The position numbers were made by a program, and so were the translations under genes. Below the pieces are notes generated by a model that ran no database searches, was not told the origin of the DNA, and saw only the letters and a program-made list of their open reading frames with translations. DNA of 64,000 bases from Geosiphon pyriformis (lineage: Eukaryota; Glomeromycota; Glomeromycetes; Archaeosporales; Geosiphonaceae): positions 420,663 through 484,662 of the forward strand of contig JAAOMT010000760.1 of assembly GCA_016748015.1 (NCBI GenBank), in the 5' to 3' direction. This document shows positions 46,781 through 56,740 of the stretch, one piece after another; the stretch's first letter is position 1, and the number at the start of each line of letters is the position of its first letter.

Positions 46781-47183
46781 AAATCACCAACCCACCTGCC
46801 ACAACAACAATAAACAACCATCTTTATAGAAACCTTAGCCAATACTTGGAAACACTATAAATAGACGAAGAAATGCCAGTAAAAGAGCTAATTAAGCTCC
46901 AAAAATTAGCAAAACAACTATCCAACTATTATAACTTTTTATTGAAAAAACCAACACTACATTCCATTCTAAAACAGTTTACAGAATTTTCAAAGCATTT
47001 GAAAACTGTCACAAACTATTGTTGGACCCAACCATGAACATAATAACAACTAACAGTATTGAACGACTTACCAACTCACAATTTCAAGAATTACAACAAC
47101 AAATTAATAATACAGTATTGAACCACTATAGTAACTTAAAATTTAATGAAGAAATTAACTTCGATTTTGATGGAGCTCAATCT
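46781..47183 (+). pseudogene. B: short tail in place of integrase
   Basis: Only about 400 bp lie between RNase H and the polypurine tract, where family A has about 2 kb with integrase. The tail is helix-like and Leu/Asn/Gln-rich and ends in 'FDFDGAQS', the same C-terminal motif as P ('FDGAQY'). So the C-terminal extension is kept while the integrase is gone. Confidence 0.75.
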
Positions 47184-47199
47184 TGAAAGGAGAGGATAA
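47184..47199 (+). other. Polypurine tract of element B
   Basis: GAAAGGAGAGGATAA-type purine run directly before the 3' LTR start at 47200; the priming site for plus-strand DNA. Confidence 0.85.
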
Positions 47200-48082
47200 T
47201 GTTATGGTTTAAGAATTTAGCAAAAAAATCATAAAAATAATACAAACTATTTAATCATAATATAGCACAGTAATAATCTTAAAAAGATAATAATTAACAT
47301 AGTAGCAAACACCATCTCATGATAGTGGCAAGCACCAGTTCACAATAGCAGCCAATACCAACTGGTGATAGCAGCAAACACCAGGTTGAAATATCAAAAA
47401 GAAAGTATTACAATGTGTTTTCTCATAGAACTACAAACACATATATATACAGTAGCTTTAATATTGGAAAAAGACAATCAAGTAATAAAAAAAATAAAAA
47501 TCATAACTTATCAAGCAATAGATCCAATTTTATCCAACAAACTCCACTTTAAATTGTACTTTCAAATTAAATATTCCAAGAAACCTTTAAATCAAAAAGA
47601 AATAAAAAAGAATATTTATAACTGAATTATTACAATTCAAAGTATTAAGAAACTTACTTGTATTATTTATTGAATGAAACTATCATTCATTAGCTGAATC
47701 TCTTGGAAAAATAATTCTTGATCAAGATTATTCACATTGTTACTAATTGATAAAAGCTTTATTGTAAGAATTAGGAAAAGCACTAAAGACCATTAACATT
47801 CTGTGTTTCTAGATTAGAGAAACACATCAGGCAATTGCAAGGATAGCCTCAGAGAAGACCCCTAGACAGCAGTAGATTTCAGTTTAGCCTCTGAGAAGAA
47901 GTACATAAACACACACAACAATCAGGAATTGAGGAATAACTTACATTGTGACATTAAAAAGAAAGCCTTCAGTATAACAGTAACATTATCACACAAATAG
48001 AATTGAGGAACTCACAAAAGACTGATTGTAATTAAAACGGGATATTGACAATTAAATATAACAAGAAGACCATCCTGTAACA
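47200..48082 (+). mobile_element. 3' LTR of element B
   Basis: 883-bp LTR, TGTTAT to GTAACA, nearly identical to 40102-40985; visible differences are mostly C/T and G/A. The 23-bp repeat array is at 47299-47390. Confidence 0.93.
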
Positions 48083-48086
48083 GCAT

Positions 48087-48699
48087 TCTGGCATGATACC
48101 TTTGCCATTATCACTGAACCATTTAAGTTCCTGTTTCTTGGTGAGGTCAGGAAGTGTGATAAATGTTTTGGAGTTTGAATCAGAGTTTAAATCTGAGTTA
48201 CAATTGTTGTTATTTTGAACAGAGCTAGAACTATTATTTTCATTGTCATTATTGTCGGAGTTTGAATTGAGATTGAAATTTGATTCTGATTCTGATGCAC
48301 AGCTGCTGATTGGTTTATCTTCTTCTGAGATCATGTAGATCATGCATGGTGGTGGATTGTAAATGAGGTCACACTTATTACAATACCGAAAGTCACATGG
48401 AATCAAATAATGGTCACATAGTTGAGTGTTGATTTCTTCTAACTGTTGCTCTTGTTCCTTTCTAATGGGTGCTAATTCTTAATAGTGTTCATGGAATTGT
48501 TCTGGATCTAGTAAATTTATGACTGGTTTTGGGTCTCAGTCAAGTTCTATGGGTTCCAGTGGATTATTTTTAATTGTTTTTATTTCTTTTAATGATGCTT
48601 CTTCGATTTTGGCAAGTTTCATTCACCAGATTTTATCATCATTGTGTAAACATCCATCCAGATATTTGATGGTTCATCTCCAGACAGTGTCTATGGGCA
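48087..48699 (-). pseudogene. M: acidic linker before dUTPase
   Basis: 48032-48406 (upper part real) has 'CNKCDLIYNPPPCMIY', then a Ser/Asn/Asp-rich run and 'LPDLTKKQELKWFSDNGKGIMPE', which leads directly into dUTPase motif 1 on the far side of element B. The part 48407-48699 links to the Cys-rich domain. Confidence 0.75.
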
Positions 48700-49000
48700 T
48701 TCTCTTTCTCACCCAGTCACTTATGAAAATCATGTACTGACATGATTTGTCACACATCCCTCTTCATCTAGGAATGTTGTTCCACATTTCTTTGTCAAAA
48801 AGAGTTTCTTTACAAGCCAAGCAGAGTTCATTATCCCATTTTCTTACTTGTTTTGGTCATCTAAAACGTTCTATGACACATGGGCAGCAGTAAAACTTTG
48901 TTGCCATTTGGTATTCCTTATTGTCACCACAGCATGCACCCATTAATGACAATTTCTTGCCACAATCAACGCATATCAGTTTTGGGCAGTGATAAGTGGA
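48700..49000 (-). pseudogene. M: Cys-rich zinc-type domain
   Basis: Reading on the minus strand: 'LICVDCGKKLS', 'GACCGDNKEY', 'FYCCPCV', 'RKWDNELCLACKET', 'MWNNIP', 'GMCDKSCQY'. Five Cys pairs are visible, one more than in B. It may be a zinc-binding module for nucleic acid or protein contacts; no known family is assigned. Confidence 0.75.
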
Positions 49001-50319
49001 TTGTTGGAGTGTAGTGTAAAAATTATAAGTGGTGTTATTGGGTGTTGGTTCTTCTTCTTTCCCTTTCTCTTTTCTTTTTTTATTTTCTTGCCATTCTCAC
49101 TTTATTAGCTCTTTCTGGTTGTCATTGGTTTCCCATGCTTGGTCAAAATTCCAGGTAGGTTCTTCTCTTTTTTTTTCTTTTCTTTCCTGTTATTGTCGTC
49201 CCACGAAGGTATTGGCGGCAGCTCATTGTATTCTGTGTCAGCCCAGGAAACTTGGTAGGCTTCTTAGGTAGATTTCTTTTCCTCTTCTTCGAATTTAACA
49301 AGTGGTGTTGATGGCATGATGATAGGCTTAAAGTGGCCACATGTGGCTGGTACTCGCATGTGTTGGCTGTTTTGGCTGATTTGCAACTCTTGAGTGGTCC
49401 AGTCAAGCATTGCATTTGTTTTGGACAGTCAGTCGTTACTGACTAAAGCTTAATATTGGATGGCTTTCATAACTAATATTCTAATTGGTATAGTTATGCC
49501 ATTGATTTTTATTGGCAAATTATCTATTTCGCCAATTGAAGTCTTGGTGGCTCCATTAGCTGTAATTATTCTTGTACTGGTGGCTCAATCAACTCGGCGA
49601 CCTAATTGGTTCATGAATTGTCTTGTGATAATGCTGCCAGCTGATCTACTGTCTAGAATCAGTTTGATGAAATGGCCATCAATCTTGGCATTGGTGTACA
49701 TTGCTGTGATTGGTTTTTCTTCTAGTGCAGCTCCACTGAACAAGGGTGTAGGTATTAGTTTTTCAAGTTTGAATAGAAAAATAGCTGCTAAAAATTCATC
49801 ATTGGTGATGGTTGCTGATGGGATGTTGCTGGTAAGTGGCTGCTGTTGGTTGGGTTCCCAGTTGTTGGGTGAGGCGTCTTCTGAAGTAACCAGAAGACTT
49901 AAATATTGTTGGGCATTCAGGTTTTGGAAGTACCCAGTGCCCAAATTCCATTGTCGAGGTCCTGATGGTTGGTTCGAAAAACTGGAGATCAGTTGATGAA
50001 CTACTATTGACAATCTTCAGCTTTATTGTGTCAGTCTTGGCCTTTGAGTTCCGTTTTGAGGTAAGTTCTGTGGTGGTGTTTGAATTTGGTGGGGTTGATA
50101 AGTTACTTGGAGCTGTGACTAATATATGAGTTGGGACTGCAGTTAATAGATAACAGGTGTTGTTGGTTGATAGATTGGAGGTTGATAAATCTGCAGCTGT
50201 ATCATAGATATGTAATTTGGTTGATATATTGCTGAAGATAATTAATAGTTTGGAGTTTGAAACTGGTAATCGGGGTTTCAATATTAATTTCCTGATTGTG
50301 AGTTATTATTATAAAATCA
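49001..50319 (-). pseudogene. M: protease and Lys/Glu-rich linker
   Basis: 49585-50013 contains 'LILDSRSAGSIITRQFMNQLG', the retropepsin site with Gly changed to Arg after the catalytic Asp-Ser. 49330-49580 carries the C-terminal half ('NDWL'-type region, 'CGHFKP'), and 49030-49200 a Lys/Glu/Arg-rich linker. It is the polyprotein-processing enzyme of the element. Confidence 0.82.
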
Positions 50320-50361
50320 GCAGTCGGCTCTAATGTGGCCTTGTTTACCACAGTTATGGCA
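50320..50361 (-). pseudogene. M: gag CCHC zinc knuckle, intact
   Basis: CHNCGKQGHIRADC is a canonical C-x2-C-x4-H-x4-C knuckle with the typical Gly before His. Confidence 0.85.
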
Positions 50362-52005
50362 AACACACATCTCTTGTTGCCATTGCTAATTTGATAATGA
50401 TGGATGTGACTGATTTTGGAAACAATTTATGTTTTCTGAATTATTGTGTTGTTGTGGTAATTAATAAATTGCATAATTGTCAGCTAAGTATTCTTCCAAT
50501 TTCTGATTAATCGAATCACTGAATTGCTTCAATTTGGAATCCAATTCAGATGATTCATTCATCACTAGATTAATGGCTTGGGCATAACTTGCTTCGAGTT
50601 CTGCTGATTCAAAATCTCTTGCATTGGTAACTGCATCCTGGAGAGTTTGTGGGTGCATTGGGTGTACTTATTGGAGTAGACTACTGCACAGTCTACAAAT
50701 GAACTGATTTAGAATCTGTGGCGCTGTAAAATAGTCAGCTTGGATTGCTTGGATTTGGGGCAAATTTCTGTGGAAATGTCCTAAGTAAATGGTAACTGCT
50801 TCAGTTTCTCCCTGTTTAATTGTGGTGAAGGTGTTGGCTAAGCAATTAATGCTGTTATTATTGCTGAAATATCACAAGAATGCAGTTTTGAATTCCTGGA
50901 ATGTTTGCAGTTTAATGACTAAACTCTGATATCACGAGTTAGCAGTATCCTGTAGAAAATAGGGAATTGCTTAAAGGGCTTTGTTGTTATTCCATCCATT
51001 GACTGCAATGGCTTTTTCCACATTATTGAGCCATACTTGGGCATCATTTTTTTTGCCAGTAAATTTCTCAATTTTAGTAATTGGAGTGTAAGCCATTGGT
51101 TGTTGTTGTGGTTGCTACTGAATTTGTAATTGGAGTAATGATTGTGACTGTTATTGCTGTTCAGTATTTGGTAGCACTAGTGGTGAATTGATCATGATTA
51201 CTGGAGATAAGTGTTAATTAATTATGTCGGAATTTTGATTATTCTGATCTTTCAGAATTTGATTAACTGGGGTTTTAATTTCTGAATTTTTTATGATTGG
51301 GTTTTGCTTATTAACTTCCTGATCACTATTCTCTTCTTCCTCAGAGTTGGTTATCTCCCAAGGACTAACAGCTCCAAAATCTGGTTGTGGTAGTGGTAAT
51401 CAAATTCCTGAGAGCATTGGGAATTGTGATTTAAATCCCTCAAAATAATCACTGTATGTTCCTAATAACTCTTCTTTCTTTTGTTTACTTTGGAATGGGA
51501 TTTGGTTTAGGGGCATTGTCACACTTATTTTAGCTGTGTTTATTATATTGATAGTACTTCCAGGTGTGTGGTGATATGATAGATTAACAGATAAATCAAA
51601 TCTTTGTTTCTTCCAAGTGGGTAATTGGATTTGCTTTGGTGTTCTTACTGGTGTTTGTAATTTTCCTTTTTTTTTGTCAGCAAAAGTGATGGGAAATCTC
51701 TGTTTGGTGTATTTTTCAATTTCTTGGTTTATTTTTGTAATTAGGGGTGTAAATAGGTAGTTTTGTGGAAGGGTAGTGCTTTGGAACAATTCACTAAAGA
51801 AGTTGTTGAAAGCAGATTCTGGATTTCCTTGGCCTCCCAAGTGATATACTATTCTTTTATTGACATAGCAATTGAAAGCTGATTCTGTTGGTCAACTATT
51901 ATTTGTTAATCCAAGATGGGTATGATAGTGTTAGAATAAGAATTTTGCAAATCTTAAATGGTTTGTTCTTATTTCTTTGGATTCTGCCACTGTTTGAATG
52001 ATTGT
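50362..52005 (-). pseudogene. M: gag
   Basis: 50461-50658 is the C-terminal helix ('NLVMNESSELDSKLKQFSDSINQKLEEYL'). 50700-51090 is the retrotransposon gag domain with stops. 51400-51840 is the N-terminal part ('QIQLPTWKKQR', 'LSYHHTPGSTINI', 'YSDYFEGFKSQFPMLSG'). The first residues near 51950-52005 lead into the leader hairpin. The capsid protein of the element. Confidence 0.82.
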
Positions 52006-52009
52006 TGTT

Positions 52010-52050
52010 GGTGCTAGTTCTCTGTAAGATTATACCTTACAGGAAGCACC
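52010..52050 (-). repeat. 41-nt leader hairpin at primer-binding region (element M)
   Basis: Best-preserved copy: outer arms GGTGCT/AGCACC (6 bp) and inner arms CTGTAAG/CTTACAG (7 bp) pair perfectly around a 7-nt loop, separated by a 2-nt and a 6-nt internal bulge. It starts 3 nt inside the LTR. Confidence 0.75.
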
Positions 52051-52053
52051 AAA

Positions 52054-52914
52054 TGTTACAGATAATTATTTGGAGTCTCAAGTCAAATAACAAATCTGTA
52101 ACTTGGTGCTTAGTTGGTATCCTGGTATTGATATCTGAAGGTTTTGTTGTGAAGTTTTTTGTATAATGGACAGAGATTTAATTGATAGTTTTATTCATAG
52201 CCTTCCAAAACCGTAGTTTTATCAAATTTTTTTCTCAGCATAGTGGTCAATAATCCTTCTGGTAAGCTATCCTCAATTCTATGAGTGTTCTACTCTTGTT
52301 TCACAGGTCTTTTACCAGTTACTATGATGTCTGTATCTCAGTGCTTTAATCTTCAATCAATTAGTATACAACAATAAATCAAAGAAAAAAAAGAAAGTAA
52401 AAGAAAAGAAAATAAAGAAATGAGCCAAGACAATGTACAAGTTAGTATTCCATCAATAGCCATGATCAAGGGCTATTGTTCTAGTGGGGTTAAGTATCAA
52501 TTACTATCAACATAAAGTGTTAATAGTGGAGAGTGAATTGAAATAGTGAATAATTATTTATTGATATTTGTGATGTAGAAGGTTTCTAACTAATAAATTC
52601 TGTTCTTTCTACTTCTAATGCTACTGCTATATATACATATTTGATGTTCTATGAGATCACTCACATTTTCAAGTAATGTGCTATGATTACTTGAGCAATG
52701 CTCACATTGCTGAGCAATGTGTCCTAATTTTCTAATATTGCTTCATATTGTTGAATAATGTGCCGTGTTTTCTGATATTGCTCTATATTGCTGAGCAATG
52801 TGCCGTGATTTTTGTTATTGCTCTACATTGCTGAGCAATGTGCTCATGTGCTACATACTATTCACTTATTGGTCTACTATTTCTCTATATCTGTTTTTTT
52901 TTTTATAAGTAACA
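52054..52914 (-). mobile_element. 5' LTR of element M
   Basis: 861-bp LTR, TGTTAC to GTAACA, with the long palindrome array 52670-52845 next to the TATA region (about 52626-52638). Confidence 0.9.
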
Positions 52915-52918
52915 ATGA

Positions 52919-53240
52919 AAAGTTGCTAATAACATCCAAAAGTCTCAAGAGAAGCAAAAAGAATAACATAATAACCAATTACCAGATAAACCAGTTGAAT
53001 TCAAGATTGGAGACAAAGTACTCTTACATCATACCAAAGTGGAAAAACAATGGAGTGAAAAATTTGACCCCAAATGGGATGGACCATTTCACATAGAAAA
53101 AATTCTTAGAAATGGAGCTTATAAATTAAGATGAGACAATAAAATCTTAGCCAAAGCAGCACATAGTGATCAACTGAAACCATATCACCAAATAGCATCA
53201 TCATCCACCAATAACATTCCACAATTGGGAGTATAATGAA
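52919..53240 (+). pseudogene. P: integrase C-terminal part after element M
   Basis: Continues the integrase broken at 35006. 'FKIGDKVLLHHTKVEKQWSEKFDPKWDGPFHIEKIL' and 'AHSDQLKPYH' form the GPF/chromo-like DNA-binding tail of Ty3-type integrases. Stops at 'YKLR-DNK' and after 'PQLGV'. Confidence 0.85.
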
Positions 53241-54000
53241 TACTAGTCCAACCAGATGAGATTCCATGAGATCTAGAACCAATCATAATCATTGGACCAA
53301 ACACATAAAATCAAACAATAAAAGAGTATATAAAAAATACAGTATACATGACAAAAGCAACCAAGAAAATGGAAATACCAGATCATATTTACATCATAGC
53401 TCAACAATTATTCCAGGCTTTAAGTCAACAACTGTTAGACATGGAAATTATTGTTAACAACTAAACAATTTGTTATCGAAACACCAAAGGAAAGAAAAAA
53501 AATGTACCATATCAGTAGGTACCAAAGAATGATAAAAACTGGTCAAATAACATAATAGAAAAAATAAAGAACACTTTTGGGAAAATATCTATTATGGCAC
53601 CAATAGAAGAGCTTACAAAAGAAAATTGGAAGCAATGGACAGAATAACTTCTAATATCATATTACTACTACCAGTTAAGTCAAAAGTTGAATATTCAGGA
53701 GTTGTATATCGACAAATCCAAGAGAATATTCAACCAAAACATAATACAACAAGTGGAAAAATTCATCAGAAAGAAAACAAATTCAACACTACATATTAAA
53801 ACAATGTACTGACTATACAACATATTTCGGAATTATTCAGAAATACTGTTACACTCTAACATGAAAACCATAACCATTAACCAATGGGAGAGAATGAACA
53901 ATACACAAGTAAAAGACGTGAAAAACAGAGTTAAACAAACAATGCTTGAAAAAAAAGTATTAGAATTAATTCAAAACAAGAATTTTGATGGAGCTCAATA
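53241..54000 (+). pseudogene. P: C-terminal extension of pol
   Basis: About 760 bp of degraded coding sequence between the integrase tail and the polypurine tract, including 'IPDHIYIIAQQLFQALSQQLLD' and 'IMAPIEELTKENWKQW', and ending 'NKNFDGAQY'. It is conserved in X, Y and M, and its last motif also in B. No known domain. Confidence 0.65.
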
Positions 54001-54017
54001 TTAAAAGAAGAAGATAA
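54001..54017 (+). other. Polypurine tract of element P
   Basis: AAAAGAAGAAGATAA-type run directly before the 3' LTR; the tracts of P0 and, reversed, M, X and Y match. Confidence 0.85.
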
Positions 54018-54919
54018 TGTTACTCATAAAAAGAAAACAGATATAGGAAAAAAATGGACCAATAAGAGGGCAGTAATTAGCATGTAAGCATATTGTTCAG
54101 CAATGTAAAGCAATGTCAGAAATCAGGACACATTGCTTAACAATGTGAAGCAATGTCAGAAATCATGGCATATTGCTCAGCAATGTGGAGCAATGTTAAG
54201 AAAATATGGCACATTGTTCAGTAAGGTAAGCATTGCTGGAAAAATTATAACACATTGCTTAAGAATGTGAGCAATCTTGTAGAACCCAAATTATGTATAT
54301 ATAGTGGTAGCATTAGAAGTAGAAAAGACAGAATTCTTTAGTTAAAGACTTCTTAGTTAGATTTCATTTAAAAAAACTTTTCAATTTACAATCATTGAAT
54401 AAATAATTATTTTCATATCTTAATTTACTCTTTACTATCAACACTTTATGTTAATAATAACTGCTACTTAATTACACTGGACCAATAGCTCTTGATCATG
54501 GCTATTAATAAGATACTAACTTATTTATCACCTTGGCTTATTTTTTTTATTTCATTTCCTTTTCATTCCCTTTTATTTTGTTGTTATCACTAACTCTGTA
54601 AAGAGAATTATCACACGGAGGTACTGATATCAGGATATAGCACTGGTAAAAGATCCAGAAATAAGGATAGGATACTCGATTGAGAATAGCTTATCAGGAG
54701 GAATACTGGCCATCAAGCTGAAAAAGAAATTGACAAAACTGCGGTTTTGGAAAGTTACAGATAAAACTATTATTACTGAATCTTTGTCTATTATACAAAA
54801 GACTCAACCAAAACCTTCAGATAAACACACCTTCAGATTTCTAATATCGAAGACAGCTTTGAGCACCACATTATAGGTCTTGTTACTCACTCCAACACCC
54901 CAAGTACTTATCTGTAACA
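54018..54919 (+). mobile_element. 3' LTR of element P
   Basis: 902-bp LTR, TGTTAC to GTAACA. TATA box at 54296-54304; palindrome array 54088-54270 with about three ATTGCTNAGCAAT-type units, more than in the 5' LTR. Confidence 0.92.
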
Positions 54920-54923
54920 CCAG

Positions 54924-55518
54924 ACTATTTTTGACATCAATTTAATCAGTGTTTAATTTCTCAAATTAATTAGTAAATTACAACAAAAGAAATAGAAAAA
55001 AAAAGAAAAATAAAATAAAGAAAATAAGCCAAAACAAAAAAAAATTAGTATTTTGTTAATAGCCATGATCAAAAGCTATTGGTCTAGTATAATTAAGTAA
55101 TGGCAAGTATTAACATGAATTGTTAATAATAAATAGATAGATGATAATAATAATAAGTATTTTATTGATGTTTGATGTTTCTATTTCAAGTCATAGAATA
55201 CTATTGTATGAAAAAATAGAAGAGAATTTAAATTGGAGATTCTAATCTAAAAATTCTGTTCTTTTTGCTTCTAATACTATTACTATATATACATAAATTT
55301 TATTATACAAAATTTCTAATTTTTTAGCCAGGAATTCTGCAATTCTTTAAAAGAAATCCTGAAATTCTAAAATTTTGTAATTTCTTATATTAGAATTCTA
55401 TAATTCTGGAATTTTGCAATTTCTCTAAAAAAAATTCTGGAATTCCACTTTTACTGTGTCTTATTTTGATTGGTTAATTTGTATACTAATATATAATTCC
55501 TATATTCTATAAGTAATA
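54924..55518 (-). mobile_element. 5' LTR of element X, second part
   Basis: Continues the LTR broken at 29949 and aligns with 14880-15491. GGAATTC-type palindromes are at about 55305-55450. It ends in GTAATA, followed by the TSD ATAG (55519-55522). Confidence 0.87.
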
Positions 55519-55522
55519 ATAG

Positions 55523-55879
55523 TTAATTATATAATATTAATAATTAATATATATAATAATTAATAAAACCTATAGTTTTTAATTATAAAATTGGTTTTTA
55601 AATAAATAAATTTAAGCAGTAATAATTTAAAAATATATTTGGTTTTCAAGATAAATTTTTATTAAATTAATTTGTAAAAAAGATAAAATATTTTAATTAA
55701 GATATATTTTCTTAAAAAAAATGTTTTTCTTTTATAAAACTTATTATATAATCTAATACTTTTTTTCTAATATTTTAGTAAATTAAAAATATATTGTTAA
55801 ATTATAAATTATTTCTATAAACTATTAATTATTTTAGTAAACTGTTAAATATTTTAAATATTTTAATGAGCAAAGTCCA
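55523..55879. other. AT-rich stretch between element X and the LINE
   Basis: No gene. The sequence shows loose similarity to the right half of the 1-kb insertion at 57047-58046 (runs such as 'GTAAACTGTTAAATATTTT'), so it may be a decayed relative of it. Confidence 0.4.
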
Positions 55880-56170
55880 AATACTGCCTAGTAACAATAC
55901 ATCAAAAAAATGATCTATACTAGATGTGAATCATGTTTTTTCTATACGTGACTAGCCACTCAAGCCAACTAAGACTATGCTATACACTCACATACACAGA
56001 AACCAAATTACCTATACCTGAAAAAACTGACAAAAACTGTACAATTCAAAACTAATACCAAATACATAATTAATACCAAGCAACCTAATTACATAGGCCA
56101 AAAGTATTAACATACTACCAGACACAGAGACAGGGATCAAACCATTGTGAGAGATCAGACTGTGTTTTTT

Positions 56171-56740
56171 TATAAAAGCTCAATGTTTGGAATGGACCAG
56201 CCAAATATTATTTTTAAAAGACAAGCTCAAACTACAAACAAATTCAACCACCTTATCAGATGCAGTTTTAGAGTTATCAAAACAGAAAGCGGCCTCCTGG
56301 TACCAATTTATGAGCACAAAACCTTTGTACAGTAAAGCAACCAGTTCCAAATCAGTCAAACAATTAGATAACATTTGTAACACATGAGAGGAGGCATAGA
56401 ATAAACCAGAAACAACTCTCCAAGTAAAAGCAAAATCAATGAACAATTGAAGCTGAGCAGTTGCATCAAATACACAAAAGAAAGCATGGTCCAACACTTC
56501 AACATTATCACAATACAGGCACACCACACTGGGATAATGTTTATCATAAAGGCATTTGTGAACAGCAACAGGCAGTTTATGATATAAAGCTTTCATAAAA
56601 TAGGAATGGAAGCCAGCAAAGTAATGACTCATAAAGCCAGCAGTCATGTGAGAATTAGGATGCCAAACAAGAGACAATTTAGACCAATCAACATTCGTAA
56701 GCAAATGACTGTTCACAATCTTGGCACCAGAGCCTAATTC
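56171..56740 (-). pseudogene. LINE ORF2: C-terminal Cys/His region
   Basis: The open piece 56180-56716 (178 codons) follows RNase H. 'VCLYCDNVEVLDHAFFC' gives C-x2-C-x8-H-x3-C, a zinc-finger-like spacing often seen at the end of LINE ORF2 (about 56475-56530). The rest is hydrophobic/aromatic and unassigned. Confidence 0.7.

Larger units (their letters stand above)
40102..48082 (+). mobile_element. Family B LTR retrotransposon, integrase-less copy
   Basis: 7,981-bp plus-strand element with LTRs of 884 and 883 bp, inserted in the dUTPase of M. Modules in order: gag, CCHC, protease, Cys-rich domain, dUTPase, pre-RT, RT, RNase H, short tail, polypurine tract. There is no integrase. It has fewer stops than the other elements and is the innermost, so it is the youngest insertion of the stack. 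LTR differences seen by eye over the first 160 bp are all transitions. Confidence 0.93.
35007..52914 (-). mobile_element. Family A LTR retrotransposon M (complete layout) holding B
   Basis: A minus-strand Ty3/gypsy element, TSD ATGA, LTRs 35007-35765 and 52054-52914. Without element B it is about 9.92 kb and carries every family A module: gag, CCHC, protease, Cys-rich domain, dUTPase, pre-RT, RT, RNase H, integrase, C-terminal extension. It is the best reference copy of the family in the window, but stops and active-site changes make it inactive. Confidence 0.9.
29950..54919 (+). mobile_element. Family A LTR retrotransposon P (internally deleted) holding M
   Basis: A plus-strand Ty3/gypsy element inserted in the 5' LTR of X, TSD CCAG. 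Its interior is 30773-35006 and 52919-54017; element M splits the integrase region at 35007. Without M it is about 7.06 kb, against about 9.92 kb for M. The missing part is the Cys-rich domain, dUTPase, RT and RNase H. Confidence 0.88.
14588..55518 (-). mobile_element. Family A LTR retrotransposon X with nested insertions
   Basis: Outer Ty3/gypsy element of the stack, minus orientation. Its LTRs at 14588-15491 and 29657-29949 plus 54924-55518 belong to the same subtype: they share the 'GTGGAATAAATAACAAAT' region and GGAATTC-palindrome repeats that distinguish them from the Y, P and M LTRs. Flanking TSD is ATAG. After removing element P, X/Y spans about 15.96 kb. Element M without its insert is about 9.92 kb, and the excess of about 6.0 kb equals the Y segment from 20645 to the point homologous to the break in X (about 26653). 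X is the most decayed element in the stack, consistent with being the oldest. Confidence 0.85.

Noticed and set aside
49029-49271. Several 60 to 90-codon frames antisense to gag, protease and RT (for example 49029-49271, 32608-32859, 46015-46230, 42997-43284)
   Set aside because: All overlap better-supported element coding sequence on the other strand and have no own features.
53241-54000. Envelope-like gene between integrase and 3' LTR of family A
   Set aside because: No signal peptide, membrane segment or glycoprotein-like Cys pattern; the sequence is charged and Gln/Asn-rich.
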